A stretch of DNA of 7,149 bases from an uncultured Altererythrobacter sp. (GTDB lineage Bacteria; Pseudomonadota; Alphaproteobacteria; Sphingomonadales; Sphingomonadaceae). The translations under genes and the position numbers were made by a program. How positions within the stretch are numbered: position 1 is the stretch's first letter; each line of letters starts with the position of its first letter. Location: the NCBI GenBank assembly GCA_946885545.1, contig CAMPGP010000110.1:1-7149 (forward strand), written 5' to 3'. Shown piece by piece: positions 5,842-7,149 of this stretch. The notes beneath the pieces are model-generated. The model was given only the letters and a program-made list of their open reading frames with translations, was not told the DNA's origin and searched no databases.

Positions 5842-6582
5842 ATGAGGCCGTACATTCTTCTCGCAGTCGCCGCATTGGCGGTCGGTCTCTCGGCATGCGA
5901 GCCGGTCGATCCCGATCGGCTGGAGGGCGCGCGCGAATTTCCCTTGCCCGACCGGCCGGTGTCCGACCTCGGGTCTAACCAGTTCTCGACCGAGACCCAG
6001 CGCGACAGCGTGGGCGAGGCGCAGAAGGTCATGGACCTGGCCGAGATCGCGCCGGGAATGAGTGTGGCCGACATCGGCGCGGGCGAGGGATATTACACCG
6101 TGCGCCTCGCCGACCGCGTGGGCGAAGACGGCCGCGTGCTGGCGCAGGACATTGATCGCGAGGCGCTCGACCGCCTGGCCCGCCGGGTCGAGCGCGAAAG
6201 GCTCGACAACGTATCGATCAAGCTTGGCGATCCCGATGATCCCAAGCTGCCCGTGGATAGTTTCGACCGGATATTCATGGTCCACATGTATCACGAGATC
6301 CGCGAGCCCTATGCTTTTGCGTGGCGCCTGTGGCCCGCGCTGCGGGAGGGTGGGCGACTGATCGTGGTCGACGTCAACCGCCCGACCGACCAGCACGGAA
6401 TCGATCCGCTGCTGCTCAGCTGCGAGCTCCAGCAGGTCGGGTTCGAACTCGACACATTCGCCGATGCGCCGGAGCTGGCGGGGTACTATGCACAGTTCAA
6501 GCGGGCGGCTAAGAGGCCCGAACCCGAACAGATCAAGCCATGCCGGGGGTCGCCGGGCGAGGCAGGCAACGCGGCGCGATAG
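5842..6582 (+). CDS. Predicted lipoprotein with class I SAM-methyltransferase domain
   Basis: The 246 residues start with a lipoprotein signal: Arg2, hydrophobic 4-16, lipobox LSAC with Cys19 as the predicted lipidated residue. A linker (20-55) leads to a class I methyltransferase fold (about 58-178). Motif I is VADIGAGEGYYT at 75-86, the acidic end of strand 2 is AQDID at 101-105, and GDPDD (129-133) and FDRIFMVHMYHEI (141-153) look like the next two motifs. LREGGRLIVVDV at 167-178 is the typical strand 5 region. The substrate is unknown; the fold resembles UbiE-type and other small-molecule methyltransferases. SAM is not normally supplied outside the cytoplasm, so the lipoprotein signal is odd. 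ATG 5842 is preferred over TTG 5833, which abuts the only GG-rich stretch (5825-5832). Residues 235-246 look like a variable tail. A flavoprotein gene follows 26 bases on. Confidence 0.8.
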   Translation: MRPYILLAVAALAVGLSACEPVDPDRLEGAREFPLPDRPVSDLGSNQFSTETQRDSVGEAQKVMDLAEIAPGMSVADIGAGEGYYTVRLADRVGEDGRVLAQDIDREALDRLARRVERERLDNVSIKLGDPDDPKLPVDSFDRIFMVHMYHEIREPYAFAWRLWPALREGGRLIVVDVNRPTDQHGIDPLLLSCELQQVGFELDTFADAPELAGYYAQFKRAAKRPEPEQIKPCRGSPGEAGNAAR

Positions 6583-6591
6583 CGCGCGAAC

Positions 6592-6596
6592 AAGGA
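6592..6596 (+). promoter_or_regulatory. Ribosome binding site of the nitronate monooxygenase-like gene
   Basis: AAGGA at 6592-6596 is the only purine-rich Shine-Dalgarno match in the 26-base gap. It lies 12 bases before the ATG at 6609, somewhat far but acceptable. Confidence 0.45.
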
Positions 6597-6608
6597 TACG
6601 CAGTCAAA

Positions 6609-7149
6609 ATGGCATTCAAGGGATTGAGCCCCATCCTCTACGGCGACCGCGAGGTCTGGCCGTTGATCGAAGGCGGTAAGGGCGTTTCGGCGACCAACCA
6701 CCTGAGCTCGGGCGCCTGGGCCGCCGCGGGCGGTATCGGCACCGTGAGTGCGGTAAACGCCGACAGCTACGACGCCGAAGGCAAGATCATCCCGCAGGTA
6801 TACGACCAGCTGACCCGCAAGGAACGGCACGAGCAGCTGATCCGCTACGCCATCGACGGCGCCAGCGAGCAGGTGAAGCGCGCCTACGAGATCGCCGACG
6901 GCAAGGGTGCGATCAACATCAACGTGCTGTGGGAAATGGGCGGCGCTCAGGCCGTGCTCGAGGGTGTCCTCGAACAGACCCGCGGAATGGTCACCGGTGT
7001 CACCTGCGGCGCGGGCATGCCCTACAAGCTGGCCGAGATCGCGGCGCGCTTCAACGTCCACTATCTGCCGATCATCAGCTCCGCGCGCGCCTTCCGCGCG
7101 CTGTGGAAGCGCAGCTACAGCAAGGTGCCCGAGCTGATGGCCGCGGTGG
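6609..7149 (+). CDS. Nitronate monooxygenase-family flavoprotein, N-terminal part (cut by window edge)
   Basis: The first 180 codons are present and stay open to the window end. The product begins MAFKGLSPILYGDREVWPLI and matches my recollection of the NAD(P)H-dependent flavin oxidoreductase / nitronate monooxygenase family (formerly 2-nitropropane dioxygenase), FMN enzymes with a TIM-barrel fold related to the FabK enoyl-ACP reductases. Recognisable parts are GGIGTVSAVN at 41-50, INVLWEMGG at 104-112 and GVTCGAGMP at 130-138, the last typical of the barrel's flavin-binding strands. These enzymes oxidise alkyl nitronates, but many annotated members have unproven substrates, so family rather than reaction is what the sequence supports. 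The gene is cytoplasmic in character, with no signal peptide. It follows the methyltransferase by 26 bases and may share its transcript. ATG 6609 gives the conserved N-terminus. Confidence 0.88.
   Translation, partial: MAFKGLSPILYGDREVWPLIEGGKGVSATNHLSSGAWAAAGGIGTVSAVNADSYDAEGKIIPQVYDQLTRKERHEQLIRYAIDGASEQVKRAYEIADGKGAININVLWEMGGAQAVLEGVLEQTRGMVTGVTCGAGMPYKLAEIAARFNVHYLPIISSARAFRALWKRSYSKVPELMAAV

Noticed and set aside
1..7149. Mobile elements, CRISPR arrays, tRNA or rRNA genes, phage or defence genes
   Set aside because: I saw no terminal inverted repeats, transposase-like products, regularly spaced repeats or RNA gene signatures. The genes are uniform in composition and of core-genome type.

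Overview
The window is a GC-rich, densely coding stretch of chromosome from an alphaproteobacterium. The best guess is the order Sphingomonadales (Erythrobacter/Sphingomonas-like). This rests on overall resemblance of the proteins, on Caulobacter-type promoter-like motifs (TTGaC, 10-14 bases, GCTA) and on the gene order rne / cell-wall amidase / PBP1A / prfB, which I recall as conserved in alphaproteobacteria. No sequence search was possible, so the taxonomy is an inference.

Layout. Positions 1-133 (minus strand) carry the first 44 codons of ribonuclease E. A 435-base non-coding divergent region (134-568) follows. It holds candidate back-to-back promoters sharing one GCTAGC palindrome, and several hairpins that would lie in a long rne mRNA leader. 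All other genes read on the plus strand: a membrane-anchored N-acetylmuramoyl-L-alanine amidase (569-1438), penicillin-binding protein 1A (1506-4022), an exported PrxQ/Bcp-type peroxiredoxin (4045-4584), peptide chain release factor 2 (4665-5792), a predicted lipoprotein with a SAM-methyltransferase fold (5842-6582), and the first 180 codons of a nitronate monooxygenase-family flavoprotein (6609 to the window end).

How the genes fit together. The amidase cuts peptide stems from peptidoglycan and PBP1A polymerises and crosslinks new strands, so the two form an envelope-growth module. The exported peroxiredoxin lies 22 bases behind PBP1A and probably shares its transcript, placing a periplasmic thiol peroxidase beside a PBP with four cysteines in two close pairs. 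prfB (translation termination) begins after an 80-base gap and its own good ribosome binding site. The methyltransferase lipoprotein has a candidate promoter just after prfB, and the flavoprotein follows it by 26 bases.

This is mostly ordinary core-genome content. I see no mobile element, CRISPR array, tRNA or rRNA, and no convincing new system. The points most worth a second look are the SAM-methyltransferase domain behind a lipoprotein signal, the structured rne leader with overlapping divergent promoter candidates, and the cysteine-bearing PBP1A next to a periplasmic peroxiredoxin.
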